Source: Cyclospora cayetanensis (taxonomy: Eukaryota > Apicomplexa > Conoidasida > Eucoccidiorida > Eimeriidae). From it: a stretch of DNA of 64,000 bases. Each line of letters begins with the position of its first letter. Position 1 is the first letter of the stretch. Below the pieces are notes generated by a model. It did not search any database. It was given only the letters and a program-made list of their open reading frames with translations, and was not told where the DNA came from. Below are positions 49,318 to 61,600 of the stretch, one piece after another. The position numbers and the translations under genes are program-made. The DNA lies in assembly GCF_002999335.1 (NCBI RefSeq), contig NW_020312281.1, positions 124,001-188,000 of the forward strand, read 5' to 3'.

Positions 49318-52300
49318 GCTGCTGCTGTTGCCGCCTGCCTGCGAGTCCTGTTGCCTATGCACTGGACTGCGGCGGTGCGCCCTAATCAGCCGATTAACGG
49401 CTCTAAAATACAAGTAATGAATGCCTTTCAGGATCTGCATCAGGTAGGCCAGCTGCCTATCGGAGTCTCTTAAAACAGACGACTGGAAGAAGGAAGGAGA
49501 GAAGGGGCCTTCGATCTCGGCCCTACGCCCTCCAACACCAGGAGCGCCTCCTTTCGCAGCCACGGCTTTCTCCTCCGCATCTCGTGGTGCTCCTCCTCCT
49601 TTTGCGGCTGCACTTCTGCATGCAGATGAAGTGCTGGACGGAGATGCCGCTGCAGACCTTGTGTTCGAAGCGTGGTCCCACCCCCCATTACTGCCGCCGT
49701 AAGCCCTGCTGCCGCTGCTGCTGCTGCGGGCAGGATCGGCTGTCTTCGGTTTGGCAGCGGAAGCTCCTGAGGCCTTCTTAATGGGCCGGGGAAGGAGAAA
49801 GGTCTCGGAAGCGCCTTGTGGGAGGGATCCCCTACGGCAGCATTCGACAAACATAGAAACCTTCAACCGTCAATACCCACACAGCAACCGCAACGGCAAC
49901 AAAAGCGATAGAAACAGCAGCAGTACTAGCAATAGCAATTGCAGCAATAACACCAATAACAAGAAAAGCGGCAATAACACCAACAACAACAGTAGCAACA
50001 GCAGCAACAATACTAGTGACACTCTGTTGAAAAAGACACGCAAAAAAAAACCGGAAGGGGGCGAAATGAACTTACTCTCTCCCGCATTGTCTCTTGTGTG
50101 CCTGTGACCTGCCGTCGTCTGTAGCTGTCCTTATTTCTGCATTTGGTGTTGCGCCTTCTGCTGTGTGTGCTGCTACAGGTTCACAAGGAGACGCCACCTC
50201 GCCCTTCGACGCAGCGGCCCCCATCACTTGCTGCTCCTTCAGCTCCCGTTCTTCTCGCTGCTCCCTTTGCTGTTGAGCAAGTGCCTCCGCATGAGTTTCC
50301 TGTTCGATTGCGACGGCTGCAGCCGAGGAGTGCTTCCGCCACCTCTCCCCGGTTGTGGCCTTGCGCGTTCTCACTGAGCAACAGCGGCAGCGCGGCTCAC
50401 ACAGCAGCCTACGATTCACAGTCTAGCTGTTTGCACTCCACCAACCTGCCCCCCCCTCTTCCTTCCCCCCTCCTGCAAATAAACCGAAAAAGCACGACTG
50501 GACAGCTGTGCTGCCTGTGCTGTCTCGGTAGGGAGGAGAGGGTTGAGGAGCTCAAGCTCGGAACAAGTTTCAAAGCCTTTCGCTCTCACTTCCTCTCTAT
50601 CGTGTATTTCTGTCAGGCACTTGGTTGCAGCAACACGCGCAAGCACCGAAGGAAGCCATGCACATGTATGCACATGCTCTGCACCCTTAGGCCTTCCAGC
50701 GACACTCGCCAAAGGTGGCCGTGTAAAACGGAGAGACAACGCATCGAGAGGTTGGAAGACAGTGAGAGAGAGATACCACGGATCAAAACGAGCAACAGGA
50801 AGGTACGCAGACGATGTGCAGGCGGAGAAAGGGTCAAAGTCGCACTGGCAGGCAAATCAACAAACAGGCAAGCGCGGGAAAGCACACACACGTCTCTCTC
50901 TCTCTATCTCTGTGTGTGTATACATACATGTATGTATATATATGTATATATATATATACAGGGCATAGCTTGCTGCTCCTAGATGAAAGACGTGAGATGT
51001 GGCAAGCCAGCCACCACCACCCGCCCTCAATGTTGCCGCACCATAAGGACCGTGCTCGTAGAAGCACGCAGCTTCAGCAGGCATATAAACGAGAGCAGCA
51101 GCTGCACCGCAGCATACTGCGGTTGCCGAGAACTAGCACACGCATTCATTATTAGCTACTGACCTGAGGGAAGAAAATTACAGAAGGGGCGTGCTGCCCC
51201 CAACCACTGAGACACGGTTTCTGGCGCAAGGCGTCCAACGTCTCCTGCAGATGGATCTTCAAAAAAGAAGTACCCCTCCACCTTAATGCACTTTGAAGTG
51301 TCTTCCCACATAAACTCCAGGTCATCAACCGCCAGAGCCAACTTCCGTTCCGTCGGGAAAATACGACGAATGCGCTTCAACCCTCCCACGGAATCGCCTC
51401 TCGAGAAGACACGAGATGCGAAAAAGCGGCCAGAAGGATCTAGCAGCCGCAAGGCCTTGACGCACAGACGCATGCACACACAGAGACGCATACCAGTGCC
51501 GAAAGCGAGCGGCAGCGAGCTGAGTTCAGCGTCGATGAAAGGGAAGTGGTAGGACAACTCCATAGAAAACGGTTTGAGGAGAGAAGGGGGCAGACAGCCA
51601 GCGAGATATTGGACGAGGGTAGAATCCGCGGCTCTAGAAGGCAAGCGGGGAACGAGGGAGGCGAAAAGTGTGCGATGCGATGGCTGTCTGTGCTGTAGGA
51701 GAAAGGGAGGAGGCAGCAATAGAGAAGGAAAAGACGCAGAGGGAGCAGCAGAAAGCGCCTTTCGTGGAGGAGTAAGAAAGGGAGGCGGAAGCAGAAGCGG
51801 GGAAGAAGAGGAGAAGATCTGATCTTTGAGAAGCAACGAGTAAGTCTCTGCCTGCCCATCATAGCTAAGAGGAAGCTCTTTGCGGCTTTGCACCGGCTGT
51901 TAGGTAACCTTTTAGAGGGACACTTCTCCACAAAGCAAGCAAGCACTGAGGCCGACGGGAGCGGCCACAAGGCGGCAGCACAACAACACCAGTCAGCTTT
52001 GGAGGGCAGCACTGCTCCTAACGGACAGTCTTTGCGTGAGTGGCAGTTCCCATGGTGTAGAGAAACAGTTCGAAGTAACGGGACATCTCTCTGAAGCACA
52101 AACCCTAACATCACTAGGATACTCTGAGCGCATCTATCATCATGGGCATTGCTGCCTGGCTCCCACTGTCCCTCCTCCCCTTGTGGCTAGGCTTAAAATT
52201 AGTCAATTGTGCGATGAGCAGTGGACAGCGCCACCACCAACAAAAGCTAACATGAGGTGGTGTGTCCAAAAAATATATAGAGAGACAGAGACAGAGAGGA

Positions 52301-53832
52301 GTAACAGACGAACACACACACAAACACACACACTGCAGAAAACACCGCTGTCGAAGACGCAAAGGCTCGCAGGGTCAAGGGTAGCGTTGCCACGGGTGGA
52401 GAGACAGGCGAGGCCAGCGCGCATGGAAGGAGGCGGCAGAGAGGAAGCAGAAAAGAACTCGTATAAGCGCAGACGCAGCGATAAAAAACCCCAGAAGAGG
52501 CAAAAATATGAAGCACTAACCTTAGGAACGTGATGCTCCCTGGTCGGAGCTTGATAACACTGCGATGGACTGAGGGCCAAGCACAAGACCGCGGGAAATG
52601 GGAGGGAAGGCATAAGCATGTAGTACGTACACACACTGAAGCGTACACGTGGATGCAGATATGGACAAAAATGTATACGTGCGTGTCCATAGATAGATAC
52701 CTACAAATTTCTGCCATGCACGGCAAAGGTAGAGGCAGCAGCATCAAAGGGAGAGGATGGTGGAGTTCATTAGGCACCTAAGATAAGGTTTGAGGCTGCG
52801 CATGAAGCATACGCGCGCGAGTGATAGAGAGAGAGATAGAGAGGGAGAGAGAGAGATAGAGAGGGAGAGAGCAGCAGTAACACGCGCAAATCCAGACGTC
52901 GTGCACGGAGAGACAAAAGAAACCGTGGCGCTCGCCCATGGCTTTGCACACCTGCAGATCCCCAGGGGTCGGAGCGTTCAGCAGCAACTCTGCAGCAAAA
53001 GATCGAACTTTCCAGCTGCGAAACGATATGCTGTGCCGCCCCGTCAGTCCTGTAATGCGGATATACTCTCCGACTGCTGCTGTGGCTACTGTTGCCACTG
53101 CTGCCGCTCGCATCCACTGCAGGAGGCGAAGGGAAACAGACTTCCTCCCATGTCCGCGGTTGGGGTCCTGAGTACCCCAAGGCGCCTCTATTGAGCTGTG
53201 CATTTTCGCTCTTGCTGTTGTTGTTGCTGCTGTTGCTGTTGCTGCTGCTCTCGTTTTGATGGCCTCGATTAGAAGCGAGATCGCTGCCCTCCCCCTTGTT
53301 GGAGTCTGAGCCTCCAAGAGGCGCTTCTGCTGCAGGAGCCTGTATTTTCGCCTCTTCCCTCTTACCGTCTAGCGCTTCTGCTGCGATTTCCCAGATTTCG
53401 TCTGCTGCTTCGGAACCTGCCTCAGTGGCCCCTCCTCGAGCAGCGGACTGCTGGGAATCTTTGCCGCCTTGAGGCGCAAAGTCATCTAAAATGATGGTAG
53501 GGAGGCAGTCCACTGGTGGCGGAATACTCGTTGCATGCAGCAACGTGTTGTCCAAATCCAGCACCTGCGCAGCAATGGCAGGATGCCTAGCAGCATGCAC
53601 AGCAGCGCCAGGTGTAGCAACAGCAGCAGCAACACACACGCAACAACCTCGTACCAGACACAACCGCCTCCGATTGATCAGCGACAAGACCCGCTCCCGT
53701 TCTAGTCGCTTCGCAGTCTGTTAAAAAACGGCACACATACACACACACATATACATACATATAGATACATACACAAACATGTGCATAGAGTTACATATAC
53801 ATACAGATACATACACAGACATATGCATAGAG

Positions 53833-53880
<48 letters not shown>

Positions 53881-55076
53881 GCTCTCCTCTCGCACGGTTT
53901 CCGTCAGTAGCTTCTCGTTTCTGAAGACCCCTATTTGTGTTCTTCAACCACGCCTTTTACCCCTCAATGAACCCTTTGACTCTATCATACGCAAGCAAGC
54001 TACAGAGGAAGGCGCGCGGGTACTTTCGCCGCTGAAGAAGCCCCCGTTCGGAGACAATCGGCTTTGGGATGTGCAGCAGTATGCACATGACCCTTATGAA
54101 TGAGAGGTTAGGATGTACGGCGCACTCACGTGTTTATCCAGCCGGAGATCCCTATGGCTGCTGTAGAACCCAGCAAGCACCGTCGACTGCAGCTGACCTT
54201 GGTCAACTGGAAGGAGGCATGCAACACACATGCCCCCAAGCACCAGAGAGTGATCGCAAGCGGCCTTTTCGATCGAGGCGATTGATACGCTGCGGCGGCA
54301 AGAGCAGCAGCAGCAGGAGCAGACGCGAGCGTCACAGAAGCATCCAGCGAAGGACGCATACATGTATATATATCCACATAGAAATATCCATACATACACG
54401 CACAGAGAGGGTGAGAGCTACTCTAGTGGAGAGGGGGGATGCAACAAGGGAGCAATCAAGCAAGCGCAGGTATCAAAAGAGAAGGCGACCGGAGACGGCA
54501 CGAGCCGGAAGCGTAGGGAGGACGGTCAGGAAGGTTTGAGGGGCAGAGGAAACGCTAAGAAGACGGCATGTGTGCGATACAGATAGATATGTATCGACGC
54601 AGCAGCAGACATAGACAGCGGCACAGAAAGGCCCGTACAAACCCTCTAAGCGGGCATGCTATCCTCGACCCTGCGTCATTCCCAAGTTCTTTGGATAAGC
54701 CTCTTTAGAAGGCTGCGTACAGGGAAGGATCCGAGAGGAGGGTATTTGTGGGTGCCTTTAGGTCGGTAAGGATGCCTGCCACTGGCGCACGAAGCACCCA
54801 TTCGACAGCACGGGGCCCCTCTGCGGATTCTGCAACTGGAGCCGCCTCCGCAGCTCCTGCATCAGCGTCCGATGCAGCTGACGCGCAAGTTTCAGCCAAA
54901 GACGCTGTGCAGAACAAATGAGCGAGAATCTGTCCAGACACCACTTGGCTGCCTTCAGGCACACGCCACCTGATCACCAAGGGCAGAGCGCCCGCCGCTT
55001 CCTCTGGGAGACGCACAGCGACGAGTGAGGGTGCCCCCGAGGGGGGGGCCTCCTTGCCTTCGGCTGAATGTTTCAT
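47141..55076 (-). CDS. FCP1: FCP1-type RNA polymerase II CTD phosphatase (FCPH + BRCT, at least 17 exons)
   Basis: Phase-checked exons: 54721-55076, 54130-54289, 53655-53717, 53366-53564, 52950-53073, 52521-52559, 52027-52090, 51164-51455, 50076-50373, 49034-49831, 48807-48940, 48573-48692, 48408-48451, 48150-48190. Then 47823-48006, 47513-47713 and 47141-47454. The N-terminus is the lipoyl-like domain of FCP1 (VIRWRVPEGSQVVSGQILAH), followed by the Cys motif CDHSLVLGGMCVAC. The catalytic loop is VLDLDNTLLH (DxDxT nucleophile Asp about 196). Then come VIKLRPGSITFLR, YFELFLYTMGTATHAKTALR and LLDPSGRFFASRVFSR, with acidic VDDLEFMW. A Ser-rich linker with LMQILKGIHYLYF leads to a BRCT domain: LGRLITVLGGTVSDDFTENC, ATKMGLPRVHITWLEKAL. 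FCP1 dephosphorylates Ser2/Ser5 of the Pol II CTD. The splice between 48150 and 48006 is unresolved; the last three exons fit one another and have no other 5' partner. Confidence 0.85.
47716..47775. repeat. GT-rich intronic microsatellite
   Basis: TGTGTG/GCGTGC tract in the intron between exons 47823-48006 and 47513-47713; read on the gene strand it is a CA tract leading into the CACAG acceptor. Confidence 0.85.
49272..49322 (-). repeat. (CTG)n/(CAG)n repeat encoding poly-Ser in FCP1 linker
   Basis: About 13 uninterrupted CTG units on the plus strand read as AGC codons on the gene strand, giving a run of Ser between the helical linker and the Arg/Asn-rich segment. In-frame with the 49034-49831 exon. 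Confidence 0.85.
50885..50965. repeat. CT then TA/CA microsatellite in FCP1 intron
   Basis: CTCTCTCTAT followed by GTGTGTATACATACATGTATGTATATATA, within the intron between 51164 and 50373. Confidence 0.8.
52818..52872. repeat. GAGA-rich microsatellite in FCP1 intron
   Basis: GATAGAGAGAGAGATAGAGAGGGAGAGA pattern just 3' (gene sense) of the exon at 52950-53073. Confidence 0.85.
53729..53876. repeat. CACATA then (TA)n microsatellite in FCP1 intron
   Basis: CACACA/CATACATA units followed by about 24 TA dinucleotides (53,828-53,875), directly upstream (gene sense) of the 53655-53717 exon acceptor. Confidence 0.9.
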
Positions 55077-56144
55077 TTGCAAACGAGGGCACGAGGCAGG
55101 CAGACAGGCAGGCAGGCAGCGAAAAGTCCACTCCAACGGCAGGAGGGAAGGGCCTGCCCGAAAAAGCCTCTCGGCACGCAGTCAAACCCCCTGAGGAGTT
55201 CTTCCTCAGGTGGTTTGACTGCGGACTGGCGGGGGGTGTGAGGCACGCCTATTCCGAGTCGGTGCGTGAATTTTTAATGCTGAAGGCAGAATCTCCTCTC
55301 AATGAAACCGCCTCGGGCGGTTGAGCATTCGTATTTTGAAGAGATCTTTTTTTGTGCAACGGTTTTCGAGCAGCACTTGAGAACGCACGTCGCCCTTTGG
55401 CGGGGAAGGAATGGAGGGGGAGGGGGACGGGGGTTCTGTTTCTGCCTATTTGGCAGGAGGCCTTGTGGCTGCTCGAGGGCGGCGCTCTACAAAAGGACAC
55501 AGACACGACAGCAGCAGGAGCGTGGTGGCTTCCTGTGGGCCCCCCAGTCGAATGGACTCTCGACAGGGGTGCAACTCCGGCGAAGAGTTGTGCGCCTACA
55601 GACAGGCAGCGAGCCTGGAGAGATAAACAGGGATAAAGCAGAAGCACGCGAGACGCGTCGAACGAGATGTGGCTTCGATTGCGTGAAGGAGGGCCGCGAT
55701 GGCGGTGGGAGGGTCTGCAGTATGCCCGCCAGCAGGGGACGTCTACGAGCTGCATGCGAGATCCTTCTTCAAAGATGGTCTAAAAAAGGCTCTCGCACCG
55801 CTTTTTCCCCTTATTTCCCCGCTTCTGCCGCGCTTCCGCCCTCAACTGGTTTCTGAAGACGTCCAGAGGGCCTACCCCTCGATTGGCCGCTGGTCCTGGG
55901 GAAGGGCCCCCCGGGTATTCGCTCAACGGGAACCTACGGGCCCCGCCTTTTGTTGAAATTTCCAGCCAGAGGGCCTCGTACTTATCGAGGCGTCTTCAGG
56001 AGCTGCCGGGAGGCTGGGAAAGCCTCGAGCCAGCAAGCCCGGAGGGCCCCCTGGCCACTCCACGGAGAACCCTCTCCGAGGAAGGCCGCCACGGGGGGCT
56101 GTGTTGCGACTCTCACGTCAGCGCGCTTCTTTTTCGCCGCCAAG
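55077..56144. other. divergent intergenic region FCP1 / RbfA-like gene
   Basis: Head-to-head spacer. Long frames exist here (for example from ATG 55,722), but they hit a stop and do not join the RbfA-like exons. The RbfA-like gene could therefore have further 5' coding sequence in this stretch. Confidence 0.4.
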
Positions 56145-58976
56145 ATGTGCCTTTTGGTGAGCGCGGCTCCCCGGGGGGCTTGCCAGCGCCTTCGGCCTTC
56201 CCGCGCGTGGCGGCAGGTGTACTTCCCGTGGGATTCCCCCGGAGAACGACCCTCTTTCCCGACAGTCCCCACGGCCTCTAGCCGAACGCTGCTAGCCTGT
56301 CCAACAGAGGCAAGTCTCCAGTTCCGGGGTCCCCTGCGGCTCGGTGGGCTCCATCCCCCTCCACCTCTGGCAGCTGATGGGGCAGTGAGTGGATGCGACG
56401 TCAGCAGCGGCAGCCGCGCGAGAGGGGGAGGCTCCTGCCGATTCGCCTCTGGACGCCGTGGCAGCCCGGAGGCCTTTTGGGAAACGGAGTTCTTGGCCCA
56501 CGAACTGAAGCGCGAAGTGCAAAAAGTAGATGATGCGGAGAAGGAGCAGACGGCACTTACAGGTGGAGTCCGCGTGTCTTCCCCACTCTTAACGGGCACT
56601 CACCTCACCTCGCTCATGAGCGATCCAAATGCGGCTCGCGCGGGAGTGGCTGCGTGTGTGTGAGCTGACTGGCCACAGGTCAACAGCCCAAGTCTGTCTG
56701 GCAATCAGAAGAGCTTCTGGAAGAATTTCATAGGACTGTGGGCCGTAAAAGACGCGGCTTCGGGATGCAACGGTCCCCTGCAGCAGGAGACGCGGGAACT
56801 GCGGCTGCCTCTCCCGATGGTACCTCCGCTTCACAGGTGGAGGCCACCTGGAGGGAATGGGTAAAGCGCTATGAGGGGCCCGAGGGCCCCTCCTTCAACC
56901 CGCCCATTCCGCAAAGCCGTCAGACGAGACGCAGCCAAAGACGCTGCACCACGCCTGGTGAGCGAGCACCACGTTAGGTGTCTCCCTAATACGTTACTGC
57001 TCCCCCCCTCCCTCCATCCTAGACACACATACATACATTCACAAATACACATACATACATATACACATACATTCGCAAATACACATACATTCACAAGTAC
57101 ACATACATTCACAAGTACACATACATACATACACAAGTACACATACATACATACATACATACGCATACATACATACACCGGCTTGCGAGGTTTTTCTCGT
57201 TCCCAGGGTGGTGCAGCGGCACCGACAGCAGGGAGAGCGGTGTAGGGGCGTAGTATAATGCACCCTGGGAATCTTTTTCTGTGCGTTCACACTCAAGAAA
57301 CTGCAGAGGCAAACAGCCCGCCCGCCCCGCCAAGATCTGCCGAGGAAGAAAATAGGTTTGAGGAGTCCTCGAGTTCCAATGACGCGTCTTTGGATTTTGT
57401 CGTTGAGAAGGCAGACCCCTCGGAGGCGTTGTTTGACTACGTTTCGCTTCGCAATGGCGACTACCGAGATTTGACTCACCAGGAGGCCATGCGAATGCAA
57501 GACGCCTACCAACAGAAGCTGCTTCTTGACCGCCGTGTCCGCTGGCTGAAGGCGCGCGCGCTGCCGGATCCCGAACGAGATGCGGCGGCAGTTATCCGAA
57601 ATCAAACACCCCAGGTCTGTAACAGCAGTCAGTTTCTCGGGGATGCGCTTGCTGTCACTCTTGACCAGCACCTGTAGAGTGTACCTGGGCTTTTGCACCA
57701 CTACCACTACCCGCCAATTCTTGTTTTAGTAACGCGCTGTATTTGCGGGCCTGTAAGGAAGGGAAGCAGCCGGGGTTGCGGGGAGGATGGGTATCTATGC
57801 GTCCATGTAGTTCGTAGCGCCTGCGCTTGTCGGATTTTCTGGCAGCCGTACAAAAAGCCTATCGGCACGCGCATATGCACTTTGAGCCTGTGTGGCTTGA
57901 TCGAAGGCGTGTTTGCTGCTGGCTGCTTGCGCCGCATGCCTTCGAGTCACGTGGTTGCTCTACAGAGACGGCATTCAAAGGAAGGTAATGCTCTTTGCAC
58001 GTGCAAGCGCATGTCTTGCTGCCCCCCCCCTTCCTGTGCCCACAGAGCGAAGACTCCCTTGTCAAGTCCTTAGGACTAGACGACGGTGTAAGGGCTGCCC
58101 GGCGTCTCGTGCGAATGGAAGCAGATGCAGAGCGGCAGGAGCTAGCGTCCCGCATACGCGCGAAGATGCGCGAGGAGAAGCTTGCCAATGCCAAGCTAAT
58201 GAAAGCCGCCTTGCCCAACGTCCAAGGTGCGGCGGAAGGCAAAAGGCTCCCCCCCGTCCCTCCCCGTGGGGTGGCGCCGTGAGGACCGGCCCTCACTGCC
58301 AGTCCGCACACGCAAGTCTCACGAAGGAGGCCTATTGTTGTTGGTGGTGTTTTTGTCTCAGGGCAGGTTGTTGACCCCATCAAATTCCATGTGGCACGCA
58401 GAACCATCCGTCAAGCCAGGCTTTTACAGTCGCAGCTTGAAGAATTCCTTACTTGGAACTCTGCAGAGGTCCTTCACGGCCTCTTGGGGGGAGCGTCGGT
58501 GTCCCTTCATCATGTGGAGCAGCAAACTACCAAGTGCGTATGCCCAGTGCGCGTCGATACTCGAACAGCACGTCTCAACTGCCTTTGTTTCAGAGCATGC
58601 AGATGGATCCAGGAGCCACCTTGCAAAAACGAAATACAACGCTTGAATATGTAAATGAAAGGCGTGCGTGCAACTGCGTCTGTTCAGATCTGTTTGCTAC
58701 GTCTTCTTCACCGTGGCCTCTAGGCACGACCCCAAAGATGTTGAAGAGAGGTTAAACCGTGCAGCTCCGCACTTCCGCATGCAGATGGCGAGGCGTCTTG
58801 AGCTGGGATTTACTCCACCCTTCCGCTTTGTGCATCATGAGGAAGATCGAACCTTCAGCAAGCACAGCCTTTTTAAGGTGGCCACTGAACGCCCTCCGCA
58901 TGTAGGCTCCACTAAGACGGGCAAGCAGCAAACGATTGCTTCGGCATGGGCCAAAACAATGAACAGGATCGGTTAG
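56145..58976 (+). CDS. RbfA-domain ribosome-binding factor, probably organellar (7 exons, 570 aa)
   Basis: Exons 56145-56562, 56679-56957, 57298-57614, 58046-58226, 58362-58533, 58594-58650, 58688-58976; phases agree and total 571 codons. The N-terminus (MCLLVSAAPRGACQRLRPSRAW) is Arg-rich without acids, suiting an apicoplast or mitochondrial leader. Residues 1-395 are a lineage-specific, charged extension with helical parts (AFWETEFLAHELKREVQKVD; TWREWVKRYEGPE; DLTHQEAMRMQDAYQQKLLL). The RbfA domain follows (about 400-535): KFHVARRTIRQARLLQSQLE, VSLHHVEQQTTK, the CYVFFTVAS strand, and DVEERLNRAAPHFRMQMARR with the closing LELGFTPPFRFVHHEED. RbfA matures the small-subunit rRNA of bacterial-type ribosomes, so an organellar ribosome is the likely target. 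Confidence 0.85.
57020..57180. repeat. (ACAT)n/(CATA)n microsatellite in RbfA-like intron
   Basis: Tandem ACATACAT with TTCACAAGT interruptions between exons 2 and 3. Confidence 0.9.
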
Positions 58977-59239
58977 CTAGTTTCGAGAGGCGTAGTTTCG
59001 CTGGCTTCATGGCTGCAAGTGGCGGTTGCGCCCTTGGGCGCGCGTTCTTGGACTTAAAATGGTGTCGATTTGCAATGTGCGTGTCTGTACGACAATAGCC
59101 ATGAAAGTTCGAGACACAGAGGAGCAAACGACAAGCAAAGCACAAAGGAGGGAACAGCAAATTAAACCTTTAGGAGCTTAATATAGACATAGCAAGCTCT
59201 TACCCGGAACCTTGTCTGACTGAACTCTGAAACAAGACC

Positions 59240-61600
59240 CTTAGTGTCAAAAGGCTGAAGCACTACTACATTGAGGAAGGCCTACAGTGGTTCAAAACAA
59301 AGCGGGGACTCTATTGCATCTCCGTCCAGAATTCGCTGCTCACTGCCCTTAAGTACAAAGCACAGGATGATGTTCTTTAAAGCCACGGTGAAGAAACATT
59401 ACCATGGAAAAGCACTTGCCTTTCTTCTGATATCACAGATGCCTTCCCCAGCATACAGTATATGCTGTTCTGCCTATATTTTCAGAAGCTTAAACCACAA
59501 AGTTCTCCTACACCGGGCCTCTGGCACAGACTTCTAATGCAAGAAAGAGTACAGACTCGTCTAGGTATGGACTTTGTTTCTGAGCTGCAAGTGATCAACT
59601 TTGAGAAAAGCATCTACGTAGTTGTTGACAGGCTCGGCAAACATGCCCATATCACCACTTACGCCAGATCTTGCACGGCTCAGGAAGTCACTTATTCATT
59701 CTTAACGAATGGGTGAAAGCTTCACAGATTCCCCAGCAGTACCACTGCAAATAGGGAGCAGAAGTTCGTTAGTAGTATGTGGCATGCCCTCCTGATCTGC
59801 CTATACATTGACCATACTCTGTCTACTGTAAACTACCCTGAGGCAGACTAGGAGACAGCGCACCAGCCACCCACTTCTGCAGGACATGCGTCTCCGTTCC
59901 TTAAAAAGCCCACCGTTGGCTTGGTTTTCTTCCTTATACTAAGTTGGTTTATAATGCTAAAGTACACTCGCCTAATCATTGCCCTCTCTCTTAGCTGTTC
60001 TCCAGGAGAGAACTCCTGAGCGATCCGGAACTGGACCTAGCGGTTCGAGGGAAGCAGCCACCTCTAGCAGCAAAGGGAAATCAGTGATTTGTTGACGATT
60101 GCACGCGAATGTATGCGCAGAGCTGAAGAGAGACAAGCACAGAACCATGATAAGCTTTGGTCAGTTGTGTATTTCAATCCTAAAGATTTGTTCCTGGTGG
60201 ATCGACAGGCCTTACAAGCTGCAATGGAAGGTGACCAGACGAGAGTTTGCGGATAGGAGGCCAAAATCATTTTCTACATGCTTACGAATTAATGCTTCTT
60301 CTTGCTACGTTAAACTCCTTATAAGCTGCAGGTGCCAAAGGCCTATCAACATTAGCTTCCCAAGAAAGTCTGAGAGCTCCACGAAATCTTCAAAGACTGT
60401 GCCGCCCAGGCAATGATCCGCATGAAGGCGGAGTATGCACAGAAAACCGTAGAAATGCTCGTCTACGACTGCCAAGCGCCGAGGACAGACTAGGCGGGAA
60501 ACTAGCTAAATGTGATGGGTAACGCCAACCTCAGGGGGGCTCGCTGGGGAGCAATGTGCATCTCGTTACCCGCAGGAGGCTGTACGGCTCTGTTTGAATA
60601 AGAACGTTGGTCGCTCTGGAAGGTGGTCTCCCCCTACTTTGGGGGGCGTTCTTTCTATCACATATCCTGCCTGAAATACTTGCGTTCATCGAGGGGTCTA
60701 CTTTAAAAGTTGCCTGCTGTTATTCATAACGTGTTTCGTACACTCAGATCGATGTGCAAGCACTGTCAGATTGGCTTTTTCTACATTGTGCCTTTGGCTT
60801 CTTTAAGGGGTTTTGTAACCGACTACGCCATGTGCAGCAGCTGTATTGCATCCAGGCACTGCTCTACAAAATGCGGAGGCATTGACGAAATATCGTGCCT
60901 TGTTATTTCTTCAATAAATAATTAACATGTCTTGTTTTCTCGTACCAGGAGACTTGCACATTACAGCGCTTCGACGACGCTAAGCCATCATTCCGCTGCA
61001 GGCGCGATAGTTTCGTCCCTCGTTACTTGTTTGCTACTGCTTGCGTCCTTCTTTCCGACAAATTCGCTTCAGCGGTTGACGCAAATAATTTCTTGTCGTA
61101 TTTATCTTGTTTTGGCGTTCTTGCATGCTGTGGAGGGGCGATATGGCGGAACTCGTTTCGCTGTCGTGCGTGCAGTTGTCCTCCACCTATGGTATAGAAA
61201 AAAGAAGGCGTGAGTCCTTGAAATAATGGGGGGAATCTGTGCGGTCTGGCCTATACATAAGTCAAGCACCTTCCACTAAAACATTTGTTAGGACTAACAA
61301 ATCGCAAATAATTGACTGATTCGTTATCCTACTTTGCAGACTATTGGTATGGCGATACGAAGAGCCACAGTCTTGTGTTGTTCAGCGCAAGTTGCTGTGT
61401 GCACCAACTTGTAAATGCTGTGAAGTGCGTAGAGGCTGCAGCCATCCGCCTCTAGTTGTATTGTTTCCCTCATGTGGCAGATCTGAGGGGCGAGGGCAAG
61501 GAAGGAGTTGCTCTTCTGGAAAAAAATAGCTTTGTAATGCGTTTTCATCGAGTCTGGGATCAAGTGTTCACATCTGGAGAGGCAAGTTTTAGATCACAAC
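59240..61600 (+). mobile_element. Ty3/gypsy LTR-retrotransposon relic C (integrase to 3' LTR)
   Basis: Integrase pieces lie in order on the plus strand: zinc-domain region (about 59,265-59,370, GLQWFKTKRGLYC), catalytic-core start (59,558-59,710: MDFVSELQV, then VVVDRLGKHAHITTYA), core end (about 59,810-59,890, matching relic B at about 28,700-28,790), and the C-terminal helix ARECMRRAEERQAQNHDK (about 60,095-60,160). Downstream, 60,700-61,550 carries the same 3' region and LTR-like sequence as relics A and B. There is no Gag, protease or RT, so the 5' half is deleted or beyond recognition. Frames are broken by stops. Confidence 0.8.

Noticed and set aside
52770..53366. Continuation of the FCP1 catalytic exon through the Ser/Asn-rich frame
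   Set aside because: A perfect GTAAGA donor at 53,365 and an in-phase acceptor lead to FCP1-like sequence in another frame; the Ser/Asn frame carries no family motif.
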